Assembly: GCA_964353175.1 (NCBI GenBank)
Contig: CAYGUX010000001.1
Location: forward strand, 186,001 to 250,000
Source of the DNA: JAIYCX01 sp964353175
GTDB lineage: Bacteria > Bdellovibrionota_C > UBA2361 > SZUA-149 > DAOLCO01
DNA: 64,000 bases
Direction of reading: 5' to 3'
Part shown: positions 26,232 to 35,288 of the stretch, piece by piece
Layout: each line of letters begins with the position of its first letter
Position numbering within the stretch: the stretch's first letter is position 1
Made by a program: the position numbers and the translations under genes
Notes under the pieces: generated by a model
What the model was told of the DNA's origin: nothing
Databases searched by the model: none
What the model saw: the letters and a program-made list of their open reading frames with translations, nothing else

Positions 26232-27722
26232 CTAATGGCTTATCATTAAATCTAATGCACCTGGCTTATCGTGCACGGCTAACTTATCAACAATAGTAGC
26301 GCTTGCTTCATTCATCCCGATAAGTTCAACTTTAGTCCCCTCTCGTCTATACTTTAACACAACCTTGTCCAATGCCCCAACCGCTGAATAGTCCCAAAAA
26401 TGAGCCTGACTAACATCAATTGATACGTTTTCTACAACCTCTTTAAAATCAAAAGAGTTTGCAAAGTCATCTGCTGAAGCAAAAAATACCTGACCATAAA
26501 TGCGATATAATCGACTTTGCTTATCTGAAGACAAGGTCGATTCAATGGTTAGAATTTGTGCAACCTTTCGGGCAAAGAATAAAGAGCTCATCAAAACCCC
26601 AACAAACACTCCAATCGCTAAATCATGGGTGAATACAACCACAGCTACAACCGAAATCATCACAAGACTTGAACTCCTAGGGTGAATTTTAAGATTTTTA
26701 AACGATGCCCAGTTAAAAGTTCCGATTGAAACCATTATCATCACAGCAACTAGAGCCGCCATAGGAATTATTTTCACCCATTCAGTTCCGACTAAAACTA
26801 AAAAGAGTAGGAACGAGCCAGCAAACAAAGTTGACAATCGACCTCTACCACCAGATTTTATATTAATCACAGACTGCCCAATCATCGCACAACCTGCCAT
26901 TCCACCAAACATTCCAGCGACAATATTAGCAATTCCCTGCCCCCTACACTCTCGATTCTTATCACTTGGAGTATCTGTAAGATCATCCACAATGGTAGCT
27001 GTCATCAGAGACTCCAATAAACCAACTGCCGTTAAAGTTAAGGCATAAGGGAAAATAATCAACAAGGTATCCAAATTAAATGGTACATTCGGAAGCGAAA
27101 AAAGAGGTAAGGTGGAAGGCAGTTCACCCATATCCCCTACAGTTCGCAAATCCATACCCATATAAAGGCTAACGGCGGTTAACACCACTATACAAACTAA
27201 AGGAGATGGTATTACCGCAGTAAAGCGCGGAAGAATATAAATAATAGCTAAACCAAAAGCTACCATTCCATACATAAGTAAGCCTGCCCCCTTAAACTCA
27301 GGGAGCTGCGCCATGAAAATCAAAATAGCTAGAGCGTTAACAAAACCGGTAACAACCGAACGAGATACAAATCTCATTAAGGATCCTAAACTAAATAAAC
27401 CTGCTAAAATCTGCAAAACCCCAGTAAGTATGGTTGTAGCAAATAAATACTCCAATCCATGATCCTTAACCAAAGTAACCATCACCATCGCCATCGCACC
27501 AGTTGCAGCAGATATCATCCCTGCACGGCCTCCAAAAAAAGCTATCACTACAGCGATACAAAAAGAGGCATAAAGACCAACCTTCGGATCAACTCCCGCT
27601 ATAATGGAAAAAGCAATGGCCTCAGGTATCAAAGCTAATGCCACTACGGTACCAGACAAAAGATCGTTGATCACATTACCTGACCAATTTTTCTTGAAAT
27701 ATGAACTAGATCTCTTCAACAT
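26232..27722 (-). CDS. SulP-family anion transporter with STAS domain
   Basis: A 496-residue inner-membrane carrier. About twelve helices span residues 15-390, including the SulP signatures ALVALALIPEAIAFSII, GLYASFC and FGGMAGCAMIGQSVINIKSGGRGRLS. A shortened STAS domain occupies roughly 400-496, with SIDVSQAHFWDYSAVGALDK in place of the usual serine motif. SulP proteins move sulfate, bicarbonate or other anions with sodium or protons. Pairing with a UspA gene is often seen for bicarbonate carriers, but the substrate is not deducible. A GGGAGTGA site sits at a good distance from the ATG. Confidence 0.9.
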   Translation of the reverse strand: MLKRSSSYFKKNWSGNVINDLLSGTVVALALIPEAIAFSIIAGVDPKVGLYASFCIAVVIAFFGGRAGMISAATGAMAMVMVTLVKDHGLEYLFATTILTGVLQILAGLFSLGSLMRFVSRSVVTGFVNALAILIFMAQLPEFKGAGLLMYGMVAFGLAIIYILPRFTAVIPSPLVCIVVLTAVSLYMGMDLRTVGDMGELPSTLPLFSLPNVPFNLDTLLIIFPYALTLTAVGLLESLMTATIVDDLTDTPSDKNRECRGQGIANIVAGMFGGMAGCAMIGQSVINIKSGGRGRLSTLFAGSFLLFLVLVGTEWVKIIPMAALVAVMIMVSIGTFNWASFKNLKIHPRSSSLVMISVVAVVVFTHDLAIGVFVGVLMSSLFFARKVAQILTIESTLSSDKQSRLYRIYGQVFFASADDFANSFDFKEVVENVSIDVSQAHFWDYSAVGALDKVVLKYRREGTKVELIGMNEASATIVDKLAVHDKPGALDLMISH

Positions 27723-27946
27723 TTATAAAATCACTCCCAAAATGATTAAGTCACAATTTACAAAAGATAAATAACAAACAAAAGCCCACGAGGAAGTAAA
27801 TACTTGACGTAATAAATTCTCTGTAATTTGAGCGTTCAGACTTCAAAACTAAACTATTTGCATTTTCTCGGAAATACATTGATGAGGCATAAATAGCAAA
27901 TTAATAGGAATTTTAGTGCCGATACATAAAGACTATTGAGGGAATA

Positions 27947-30067
27947 CTACTTACTACTCAAATTCCATACGGGGGTCCAATCTATCCTAACCTTCCCTGC
28001 TAACTCCTCCTTAATTCTTTCTACATAAACCTGAGCAACAGGATCAGCCTCCAAACTTAAAAAGCCACGCAATGCAGACTCCTTCTGATTCTCCTCATAA
28101 AGGCTCAAGCTACGAGTAAAATTCTCTAGGGAGCTCCTGTCAAAAGAATCCTCCAAGGGCTCAAATACACTCACAGCCTCTAGCCTACCAACCACCCTAA
28201 TCGAGCCTAATCTTCTACACAAAATCCTATCGCCTAAAAATTTCTGAGTACTTTCGGAGATCAAAACAGAAGTTCCGAATACCTTATTAACTCCCTCTAG
28301 ACGAGCCGCTAAATTAGCAGCATCCCCGATTACGGTATAATCAAAACGCTCATGGGACCCGAAGTTACCTACGTTAACCATACCGGTATGTAATCCAATC
28401 CGCATTTTTAAATCTACTCCATACTCAGAGCGGTAATAAGGGGTAAGTTCCAATAGCCTACGCTGGCATTCCATCGTAGCACTAAGAGCCCGATAAGGAT
28501 GGTCCTCAATATCAATAGGCGCATTCCAAAATGCAATAATGGCATCTCCCTCATACTTATCTAAAGTTGCTCCACTTTTAAGCAGAATATTAGTCATCTC
28601 AGTTAAATAATTATTTAAAAGAGAAACAAGTCTATCCGGAGCCATGGATTCAGAGATACCTGTAAAGCCCGCCAGATCACTAAAAAATATTGTCAACTCT
28701 CGCCTTTCTCCACCAAGCATTAAACTTTTAGGATCTCTAATAATCTTTTGAATTAATTCTGGGCTCACATATCGGCTAAATGCATTCTTTAAAAAGCGAC
28801 GCTCCCTTCCTTCTAAATAGTATTGGTAAATCAAAGAGGATAGAAGAGCTATTAAAACCGAAATAAAAGGAATGACTAACTTAATCCAATATAAATTTTT
28901 GGCTAAAAGATAGGCACAAACAACAAAACTAAAAAATGTAAAGATCAATAAGAAAAATTGAAGCTTCTGATTTTTAATAAAAAAAACACTACACGTAATC
29001 ATTAGAACAAAAAGGGCTGAATAGATATAATCAAACCTTGGCTCTACCTCATGTATAAATTCCGAGTGAATTAAGTTATCTAAAACCGTTGCGTGATATT
29101 CAACCCCCTTATACACCTCATCAAGCGGAGTAGGGCGAAGATCTAAAAGGCCAGGTGCCCATACCCCTATAAATACCCAAGCATCCTTAAATTCACTTAA
29201 GTTGGCACTAGAAGGAACTCGCTCTGCAGCTTCCCTCTCAAATTCATTAACATAACTACTAATCACATCTGCGATAGGGTAGGTCTTATAAGTTCCCTGA
29301 TCTCCCTTAAATTTTAAAGTCAAACGACCTTGAGAATCAAAATCATCTTCCCTTATTGGGCCTTCTTCACGTTCACCCTCTACCGCATTAAAGAGTGAAA
29401 ATGCTAAACTTAAAATAGGAACTCCCTTTATCTTTCCTCCACTCCAATAGTGCCTAAAGATTCCATCTGAGTCGGGAGATACCCAAGTGCTACCTAGCAC
29501 CTGGCTTTTCTCCAATACCTCTTTTACGGGAAAGGTTGCTGACTTAAACTCTAGTCCATTTTCATCTAAAAAGTATTTGCTGGACAGAGAAGTACGAAAC
29601 CCCTCCTTAACTTGTAATTTTTTAAAGAGTTCAAATTCAACTTCCCTCTCTATATAAGCTTCAGATATTGCAGGTGCTACAGCTGAGACAATGGGCATAT
29701 CCCCACCTAACTCAGATGCAAATTCAATATCCTCCTCTACTCCATGTATCGAGCCCTCAGAGAATATCAAATCAAAAGCCACGCCCTTGGCCCCCGCAGC
29801 TTTTAAATATCGGATTAGAGGCAAGTACATTGTACGCGGCCAAGGCCAAGTAATCCCCTCATTCTTCGCAAAAGAATCTAGAGAGGCCTGATCTACAATA
29901 ATTATTTTAATATTTGGATCTGTACGTCCGTCAGCGATCAAACTGAGGCGATAGTCCCAACTTTTATTCTCAATTGAACTAAATAAATTTAAATTGGTCG
30001 CTACAATGGAAAACAATATTGTTCCTACTGAGATTAGTAGAAATCCTATAATTTTCTTAGTGAACAT
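27947..30067 (-). CDS. CHASE2-domain adenylate cyclase
   Basis: A 706-residue membrane sensor cyclase. After one N-terminal helix (8-24) comes a CHASE2 sensory domain outside the cytoplasm (about 35-330), then three helices (350-415), and a class III cyclase domain (455-620). Metal-binding Asp464 (FFSDLAGFT) and Asp508 (YEGDAIIAFWN) are present, as are Lys504 and Asp576, which favour ATP over GTP, and the transition-state residues Asn585 and Arg589 (NLAARLE). It should make cAMP in response to an external signal. It ends a unit with a lipoprotein M48 protease (14 bp gap) and an SH3-domain protein, all facing the envelope. Confidence 0.92.
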   Translation of the reverse strand: MFTKKIIGFLLISVGTILFSIVATNLNLFSSIENKSWDYRLSLIADGRTDPNIKIIIVDQASLDSFAKNEGITWPWPRTMYLPLIRYLKAAGAKGVAFDLIFSEGSIHGVEEDIEFASELGGDMPIVSAVAPAISEAYIEREVEFELFKKLQVKEGFRTSLSSKYFLDENGLEFKSATFPVKEVLEKSQVLGSTWVSPDSDGIFRHYWSGGKIKGVPILSLAFSLFNAVEGEREEGPIREDDFDSQGRLTLKFKGDQGTYKTYPIADVISSYVNEFEREAAERVPSSANLSEFKDAWVFIGVWAPGLLDLRPTPLDEVYKGVEYHATVLDNLIHSEFIHEVEPRFDYIYSALFVLMITCSVFFIKNQKLQFFLLIFTFFSFVVCAYLLAKNLYWIKLVIPFISVLIALLSSLIYQYYLEGRERRFLKNAFSRYVSPELIQKIIRDPKSLMLGGERRELTIFFSDLAGFTGISESMAPDRLVSLLNNYLTEMTNILLKSGATLDKYEGDAIIAFWNAPIDIEDHPYRALSATMECQRRLLELTPYYRSEYGVDLKMRIGLHTGMVNVGNFGSHERFDYTVIGDAANLAARLEGVNKVFGTSVLISESTQKFLGDRILCRRLGSIRVVGRLEAVSVFEPLEDSFDRSSLENFTRSLSLYEENQKESALRGFLSLEADPVAQVYVERIKEELAGKVRIDWTPVWNLSSK

Positions 30068-30081
30068 TTAAACTAACTTCA

Positions 30082-30990
30082 TTAGCGAAGTCCTGCGATA
30101 GCCTTATTAAATCTATCCGCTCTAACATCCTGACCAGCGACTAAATAACTACTAGGATCTGAATCACCTTCCACCTCATCGAGTCTATCACTTGGACTCG
30201 GATGAGTAGAATACCAACCATCGCTACCCTTTTGGCTTTCCAATTTATGCAACACATTTGCTAAGCCATTTGAATTATAGCCTGCCTTTACCGCAAGCTC
30301 GACAGCCATCTCATCTGCATCATATTCCTGACTACGGCTATACCCCTTAGTTAGTACAGTTTCAAATACCCCACTAACACTATCTCCAAAAGTTTTAGTA
30401 AGAATCCTTAGATCTCCAGGAGTATAAGTATTAGCAGCTTCCTTCCCAATAATCATAAAAGCTTGGGCTAGATTAGCTTGAGTAATAGCATTAATACCGT
30501 GCTCAAGCACCACATGCCCAACCTCATGGGCTAGGACCGCCCCTAAAGCGTCCTCATCTGGAGTAGCTTTTAATAATCCTTTAGTAATAAAAACAAAACC
30601 ACCAGGAGCCGCAAAAGCATTAACTTCATTCGTATCAAGAACCATAAAATGATAACCATTAAATGCCTCTGGTCGCTCAGATACCCCAGCGACAATAAGC
30701 CCAACCTTATTCACATAAGCATTCAAGGAAGAATTATTAAGTGGTCTGTACTTGGAGAATACCATCGCAGCTACCCCACGCCCCAAATAATACTCTTCCT
30801 CTTCCGTGAAACTAGTTCGAACTGTTCCAAGATTATCATTGACTGAAAGTGCTGTATTTATCTGAGAAGAACTTATCCCTGCCTGACCTAAGACCTGCGA
30901 ACTTAAACTTCTTAGCTCTGGGCTTAATTCGCTGCACCCAGAGAATGTTAGTATTGAGGAAATAAATAGAGCTACTTTTAAAAAATTCAT
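30082..30990 (-). CDS. M48-family metalloprotease lipoprotein (BepA-like)
   Basis: A 302-residue protein with a lipoprotein signal (lipobox LTFSGC, lipidated Cys19) followed by an M48 peptidase domain. The zinc site is HEVGH (155-159), with the third ligand Glu222 in QEYDADEMA. Such proteins degrade or help fold outer-membrane proteins in the periplasm. Its neighbours, 1 bp and 14 bp away, are a secreted SH3 protein and a CHASE2 cyclase, so it may take part in envelope stress handling. It lacks the TPR domain of E. coli BepA, so it is nearer to the short YcaL/LoiP-type proteases. Confidence 0.9.
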   Translation of the reverse strand: MNFLKVALFISSILTFSGCSELSPELRSLSSQVLGQAGISSSQINTALSVNDNLGTVRTSFTEEEEYYLGRGVAAMVFSKYRPLNNSSLNAYVNKVGLIVAGVSERPEAFNGYHFMVLDTNEVNAFAAPGGFVFITKGLLKATPDEDALGAVLAHEVGHVVLEHGINAITQANLAQAFMIIGKEAANTYTPGDLRILTKTFGDSVSGVFETVLTKGYSRSQEYDADEMAVELAVKAGYNSNGLANVLHKLESQKGSDGWYSTHPSPSDRLDEVEGDSDPSSYLVAGQDVRADRFNKAIAGLR

Positions 30991-30991
30991 A

Positions 30992-31459
30992 CTACTGCCC
31001 TCCCCCGAGCTTACCTGCCTTCACAAAACTTGCTATATCAGAATCAGAAACACTCATACGCTCCATTCGATCTACTTCCCTGTAGTTCAACTTAGGCTTT
31101 TTGCTAGCATAACTTTTCTCTACTTCTTTATTAAATCCCTTTCCAGCCAATATAACATCCTTATCATTTCCCTTACTTGCGACAGATCCTTTAGTTTGAA
31201 ATACCACAACCCGCTCAGACACCGCAGTACTATGAAGATAACCATTAGTACCTCCCTTACGGACCTTTAACCAAGCTCCATCCTCCTCACTTAAAACATC
31301 AAGCCTATCGCCATACTTCAAATTAGAAACACTAGGCGCCCATTGTTTAGGCTGAGACCGGATCTTTGCCTGCCTTACTTTAACGTACAGGGGAGAATTA
31401 CCTGCGAGAACTGAAAATGGAATCATAATAAGTATAGCGCAGAAGATTGATATTTTCAT
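30992..31459 (-). CDS. Secreted SH3-domain protein
   Basis: A 155-residue protein with a signal peptide cleaved near VLAGN (residue 19-20). Residues 25-85 form a bacterial SH3 domain (LYVKVRQAKIRSQPKQWAP, LKYGDRLDVL, WLKVRKGGTNGYLHSTAV), a fold that often binds cell wall peptides. The rest is a charged tail of unknown structure. It is the first gene of a unit with the M48 protease and the CHASE2 cyclase, separated by 1 bp from the former. Confidence 0.8.
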   Translation of the reverse strand: MKISIFCAILIMIPFSVLAGNSPLYVKVRQAKIRSQPKQWAPSVSNLKYGDRLDVLSEEDGAWLKVRKGGTNGYLHSTAVSERVVVFQTKGSVASKGNDKDVILAGKGFNKEVEKSYASKKPKLNYREVDRMERMSVSDSDIASFVKAGKLGGGQ

Positions 31460-31663
31460 GGTATCTTTTTAATTATTTCTTGAGATGATTTCATAGCATA
31501 GATTGAATTGAGAGAGGAGAAAATTGTGCAATCCTTACATTAAAATAGTCTCACAAATAGTAAGCTAAGAAAGAATCGACGCTTTACCAATAGCATAGGA
31601 GAATTGCTAACGACAAAAGCCCATTGATAGGCCGGCGCAATCTTCTAAAAGTCACAGAATCCA

Positions 31664-32791
31664 CTAAGAATCTAAAACCTTAAACTCCCCACCCTCAACC
31701 CGAAACAAACTAAACTTAATACTTACGTCTCCACGAGAATCAAAATTCCATTTCCCTAAAGAACCTGAATAATCTTTGTTTGTCACTAAATAATTACGAA
31801 TACAATCTGAATCAGGAGTTTTGCAATAATTTAGAGCTTTGGAATAAGCCATAAGGGCATCGTAGGAAAAGGCGGACATAGATACCGCTGGTAACGAATA
31901 ACTATCGGGAAACATAGCTCTAAACTTTTCTCCATAACCGCTAGAATCTGGCACTTCGACTCCAGAGATAACAACACCCTCTGCAGTTCCTCTAGTCATC
32001 CCTATAAAATCTCCACCTCCAAACATAGCACTTCCAGCAAATATCTGCGCACCCATACCCAGCTCATGAGCTTGTTTAATAATTAAAGCGCCTTCGTTTA
32101 AGAAACTGAATATAACTACTGAATTTACATTTGCAGATTTTAACTTTGATAGCTGTGTTTTAAAATCTGTCTCTTTCGGCAGAAAATTCTCCTCTTTTTC
32201 TATCTTTAAACCTACCTTCTCTAAAGAATCATTTAAAGATTTCTTCATGCCTTCGCCATAATCATTAAGAACATACACCAATCCCACTGCTGGATTTTCA
32301 GAACTCTTCTTTATTTCTGCAACCAAAACATCTGTTTCAATTCCAGCATCAGGATAAGTTCTAAAAGTATAATCATTATCACTGGAATAAAGAGGAGTTG
32401 ATGTAGCTACCCCTATTTGAATGACTTTATCTTTGTTAGTTCTTGGGGATAACACCATCCCAACTGGAGACCCATAAGATATCACCGCAGGCACTGAATG
32501 AATCTGTCTTAGAAACTGATATGCCGATACCGCAACCTGCTGATCTACCCCACGTGAATCCTCATAAATCACTTTGATTTTTTGAGAATTAGGATCGCTA
32601 TTAATTTCCTTTAAAGCAATTTCAATCCCCTGCTTGCCCCAATTACCTTGCTCTGATGCGTTTCCAGACAATGGAAAAATGGCACCTACAACAACTTCAG
32701 AAGTTTTAGAATTTGAATCACAAGAGAGAAAACCAACACTCAAAAATATCAGCATTGGAACCACGCGGAACGCCCTTAAATGCATGTACAT
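31664..32791 (-). CDS. Branched-chain amino acid type ABC binding lipoprotein (LivJ-like)
   Basis: A 375-residue type I periplasmic binding protein with a lipoprotein signal (VGFLSC, Cys24). It opens VVVGAIFPLSGNASEQG, typical of LivJ/Peripla_BP_6, and has YDALMAYSKAL near the C-terminus. It would capture a small amino acid or amide for a permease, but no permease or ATPase gene is nearby. AAGGA eight bases ahead of ATG 32791 supports the start. A decayed relative lies about 1 kb away at 33745-33906, which suggests a duplication or a former larger locus. Confidence 0.88.
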   Translation of the reverse strand: MYMHLRAFRVVPMLIFLSVGFLSCDSNSKTSEVVVGAIFPLSGNASEQGNWGKQGIEIALKEINSDPNSQKIKVIYEDSRGVDQQVAVSAYQFLRQIHSVPAVISYGSPVGMVLSPRTNKDKVIQIGVATSTPLYSSDNDYTFRTYPDAGIETDVLVAEIKKSSENPAVGLVYVLNDYGEGMKKSLNDSLEKVGLKIEKEENFLPKETDFKTQLSKLKSANVNSVVIFSFLNEGALIIKQAHELGMGAQIFAGSAMFGGGDFIGMTRGTAEGVVISGVEVPDSSGYGEKFRAMFPDSYSLPAVSMSAFSYDALMAYSKALNYCKTPDSDCIRNYLVTNKDYSGSLGKWNFDSRGDVSIKFSLFRVEGGEFKVLDS

Positions 32792-32924
32792 ATTAAAATC
32801 CTTAAAAATTAGTTATAGTTAATTCTCGATACGATTAATTAAATATAGTTTGGCATGAATGACTTAACGATACTTAGCAAAGTTACGCAAGAATTATATA
32901 CTAAGCTCTCCTAACACTCCATCA

Positions 32925-33608
32925 CTACTCACTTTTCAAACTAAATGGTGAAAAATCTGTCTTGTGGTCGTAAAAATCTACTTCTTCCTCTCGCTTTAAA
33001 AACTCCACAACCTTATAAGTAAAAGGAGTAGCTATGATTTCCCAGGCCACCTTCATAACATATCCCCCCACCATTGCCTTTATAAGAAGATGTGTTTCCC
33101 AGACCCCTAAAAACGCTAGTGGTATAAATATCCCAGAATCAACCGCCTCCCCTACTACCGTCGAACCAATAGTCCGCATCCATAGGTGACGACCCTTGGA
33201 CCAAATCTTCATTTTTGCCATTACAAAAGAATTCGTAAATTCTCCGCAAAAATAAGCAATCAGAGAAGCTACAACTATTCGTGGGGTTTGGCCAAAGATT
33301 GCAGCAACATGCGCCTGCCTTTCCCAGTTAGGTGGAGCTGGAAGATAAACAATAACAAAACTCATTAAAGATGCAAAAATTATCGCACTAAGCCCAGCCC
33401 ACACAACCCGCCTTGAATGAGCATAACCATAGACTTCCGTTAAAATGTCTCCACATAGATAACTGATAGGAAAAAAGAAAACTCCTGCTCCGAAGGTAAA
33501 GCCGTATATAGAAACTAACTTTGTTGCACCCATTAAATTGGAACAAAGTAAGACAGTGACAAACGCTGCCATTATAAAATCATAATACTTATAAGTGCGA
33601 TTTTGCAT
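32925..33608 (-). CDS. yhhQ: Queuosine precursor transporter (YhhQ/VUT family)
   Basis: A 227-residue integral membrane protein with about six helices. The sequence is diagnostic of the family: VTVLLCSNLMGATKLV, GAGVFFFPISYLCGDILTEVYGYAHSRR, CGEFTNSFVMAKMKI and TIGSTVVGEAVDSGIF. Members import preQ0 or preQ1 for queuosine modification of tRNA. It is monocistronic; a hairpin lies 40 bp upstream of the start (33647-33675) and may be regulatory. Confidence 0.9.
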   Translation of the reverse strand: MQNRTYKYYDFIMAAFVTVLLCSNLMGATKLVSIYGFTFGAGVFFFPISYLCGDILTEVYGYAHSRRVVWAGLSAIIFASLMSFVIVYLPAPPNWERQAHVAAIFGQTPRIVVASLIAYFCGEFTNSFVMAKMKIWSKGRHLWMRTIGSTVVGEAVDSGIFIPLAFLGVWETHLLIKAMVGGYVMKVAWEIIATPFTYKVVEFLKREEEVDFYDHKTDFSPFSLKSE

Positions 33609-33646
33609 AAAAGTTTAAATTTCTACTTCATGGATGAGATATAATA

Positions 33647-33675
33647 CCAGCATAAAGACTCAGGGGTAATGCTAG
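33647..33675 (-). promoter_or_regulatory. Hairpin in the leader of the queuosine transporter gene
   Basis: On the minus strand CTAGCAT (33675-33669) pairs with ATGCTGG (33653-33647) around a 15-base loop containing ACCCC. The helix has one G-T pair. It looked like a preQ1 riboswitch at first, but the P1 stem needed for preQ1-I cannot be formed, so I list it only as a possible leader structure. Confidence 0.25.
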
Positions 33676-33744
33676 AAACTTCATAAAATACAGGATAGAG
33701 TCGATTCAATATACTAACCCTGCTGCCTATAAAAACAGATAGAA

Positions 33745-33906
33745 TTAGTAGTTATTAAAAGTAGCTCCGCACCTTCCAACTACTAAAGAACCTGTAAGCC
33801 CATAAATGACACCAATTTTGATGTCGGGCTCTTCTGCTTTTAAAGAGCCCCCGCTCAGAAAAACTGGAAACGCTATAAATAGTACAATTAAGTATTTTGT
33901 AATCAT
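33745..33906 (-). pseudogene. Truncated LivJ-like binding-protein remnant
   Basis: A 53-codon frame opens with a typical signal peptide and the start of a type I binding protein: after the signal come residues PDIKIGVIYGLTGS, the beginning of a LivJ domain. The similarity ends abruptly after about residue 42 and a stop follows at 33745. A full gene would need about 370 codons. I read it as the 5' stump of a second binding-protein gene, related to the intact one at 31664. The 320 bp between 33609 and 33928 hold this stump and the leader hairpin and otherwise nothing I can assign. Confidence 0.6.
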
Positions 33907-33928
33907 GCTACTTCAACTTCATTAATAG

Positions 33929-34735
33929 TTAGGAACCTTCAAGAGAAATTCGAGGAAGTATTCCACCCAACTTCCCATAATGAATAATAACATCAGAGTC
34001 TAGCTCGCCATCGGCCACTTTTGGAGCGATAAATTTCTCCTGGCTAACTGAGTAATACAAACATCCAACATTCTCTATGTCCCTTTCTCTTAAAAACAGC
34101 TTCGCCTTATCTAAAGCTTCAAGCCACTGCATTTTAACTGCCTGCAAATCTAATTCTTCTCTATACATTAAACGTTTAAACTCTTCCTCTCTGTACTTCC
34201 CTCTTCTCTGAATCAGTTCGAACAAAGAACTAGGTGAGAAACCTGGATCCTTACTTACCGCCGCCCAACACAATGCACCTATCGATAAAATATTTTTGTC
34301 AATATAAAGGATATCTAAAAAATCACGTGCCTCATCCCGACCTGCTAGCGCAAGTAATTTATTAATTGCAATATCCACGGTATGCAACATAAAACCACTG
34401 TCTTCACGATATACAGGTGGCATAAATCTCCAAGCCGAGTCATGGGCCCATTCAATCTTGGTTCTATCCTCTCCCTTTCTTACTTCACACCTTATGAATC
34501 CATCTAATTTTAAACTTACTATAACCTCTATCGCATTTTGTTTTAGAGATTCAAGATCTTTCTCAAAAGCAACCTTAACCACCTCGGAGCTATCATGAAA
34601 AAAATCTAAATCATTGCTGTATCTAAGGCTATTTGGTTCGAAATGTAGAGCTGCTCCCCCAGCCAGATGACTACCTTCACTTCTATTTACGGAAAGAATT
34701 TTAACTAGATGCTTTTGAAAATCTGTTAAAGGCAT
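33929..34735 (-). CDS. AbiEii-type nucleotidyltransferase toxin
   Basis: A 268-residue protein of the AbiEii/nucleotidyltransferase family. The MNT-type active site has the GG pair at 26-27 (AGGAALHF) and the two carboxylates in SNDLDFF (Asp42 and Asp44). Further on, IAINKLLALAGRDEARDFLDILYI matches the helical part of the family. Such enzymes add nucleotides to tRNA acceptor ends or protein targets and act as toxins in abortive infection or plasmid maintenance. The gene overlaps its upstream partner by 10 bp, as expected for a toxin-antitoxin pair. Confidence 0.85.
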   Translation of the reverse strand: MPLTDFQKHLVKILSVNRSEGSHLAGGAALHFEPNSLRYSNDLDFFHDSSEVVKVAFEKDLESLKQNAIEVIVSLKLDGFIRCEVRKGEDRTKIEWAHDSAWRFMPPVYREDSGFMLHTVDIAINKLLALAGRDEARDFLDILYIDKNILSIGALCWAAVSKDPGFSPSSLFELIQRRGKYREEEFKRLMYREELDLQAVKMQWLEALDKAKLFLRERDIENVGCLYYSVSQEKFIAPKVADGELDSDVIIHYGKLGGILPRISLEGS

Positions 34736-34992
34736 AATTGTTTACTTTTTTTCCATGCTAACAGATCACCATTTTTTTGTAACTGCTCAGCAACCCATGA
34801 CACGTCACCAATACCTATCTTATAATTTGGATCATAAGACCAAAAACAGCTAGCATAATATTTCTTAAATGCCCTACGCGCCTCCCTAACTAACACCATA
34901 TCCCGAGCGTCCTGACTATCCAAGCGACGGCGGCTCTTCTTCCCGCCCTTCGAGCCTATTTGGGAGAGGTATTGTTTTATGTTCGGATCCAT
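34726..34992 (-). CDS. Putative antitoxin partner of the AbiEii-type toxin
   Basis: An 88-residue basic protein that starts upstream of the nucleotidyltransferase gene and overlaps it by 10 bp. The N-terminal half (QIGSKGGKKSRRRLDSQDAR) is strongly basic, and the rest carries aromatic residues (YYASCFWSYDP). It does not resemble the AbiEi helix-turn-helix antitoxin I know, but similar short proteins accompany this toxin type in other genomes as far as I recall. I infer an antitoxin from coupling and order. Confidence 0.6.
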   Translation of the reverse strand: MDPNIKQYLSQIGSKGGKKSRRRLDSQDARDMVLVREARRAFKKYYASCFWSYDPNYKIGIGDVSWVAEQLQKNGDLLAWKKSKQLCL

Positions 34993-35100
34993 GACTTATC
35001 ATAAGCGGGTTATGTTATTTGGTCAAACCAATTTTTCCATGATTCACAATTAGTAGCGATGCTGCCAACCTAAGATCTTGAATTCGCTAAATTATATGGC

Positions 35101-35136
35101 AGCCCCGCAAAAAGGGGCTCATCACCCTTTAGGGTG
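35101..35136. repeat. Two adjacent hairpins
   Basis: AGCCCC (35101-35106) pairs with GGGGCT (35114-35119), and CACCCT (35123-35128) pairs with AGGGTG (35131-35136). They stand in the 514 bp gap between the AbiEii pair and the ATP synthase operon (34993-35506). Neither is followed by a T run. They may belong to the same repeat family as the element at 35207-35288. Besides these and a GC-rich patch near 35374-35398, I see nothing gene-like in the gap. Confidence 0.5.
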
Positions 35137-35206
35137 GGTTGTCGCCACAATATTATAGCAAATAAATTATAGGTTGTTTGTTGTTAAAAATAGAAGAATG
35201 GCTTCC

Positions 35207-35288
35207 GTAGGGGCTATCCCTTGCGGTAGCCCTCCCCTAAATCGCTGTATTAATTCAGTTCATGGGCGACCACAAGGGATCGCCCCTA
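35207..35288. repeat. REP-like palindromic repeat in inverted pair
   Basis: A copy beginning GTAGGGGCTATCCCTTG (35207) faces an inverted copy ending CAAGGGATCGCCCCTAC (35288). Each is a partial palindrome itself (GGGCTA...TAGCCC and GGGCGA...TCGCCC). This motif type, GTAGGGGC followed by a CCCTTG core, is widespread in intergenic DNA of many bacteria. The layout is that of a BIME: two REP units in opposite orientation. It may act as a boundary or transposase target; no REP-associated transposase is in view. Confidence 0.6.

Noticed and set aside
33640..33740. preQ1-I riboswitch upstream of the queuosine transporter gene
   Set aside because: A CTAGC...ACCCC segment resembles the motif, but the first stem cannot pair and the A-rich tail is absent.
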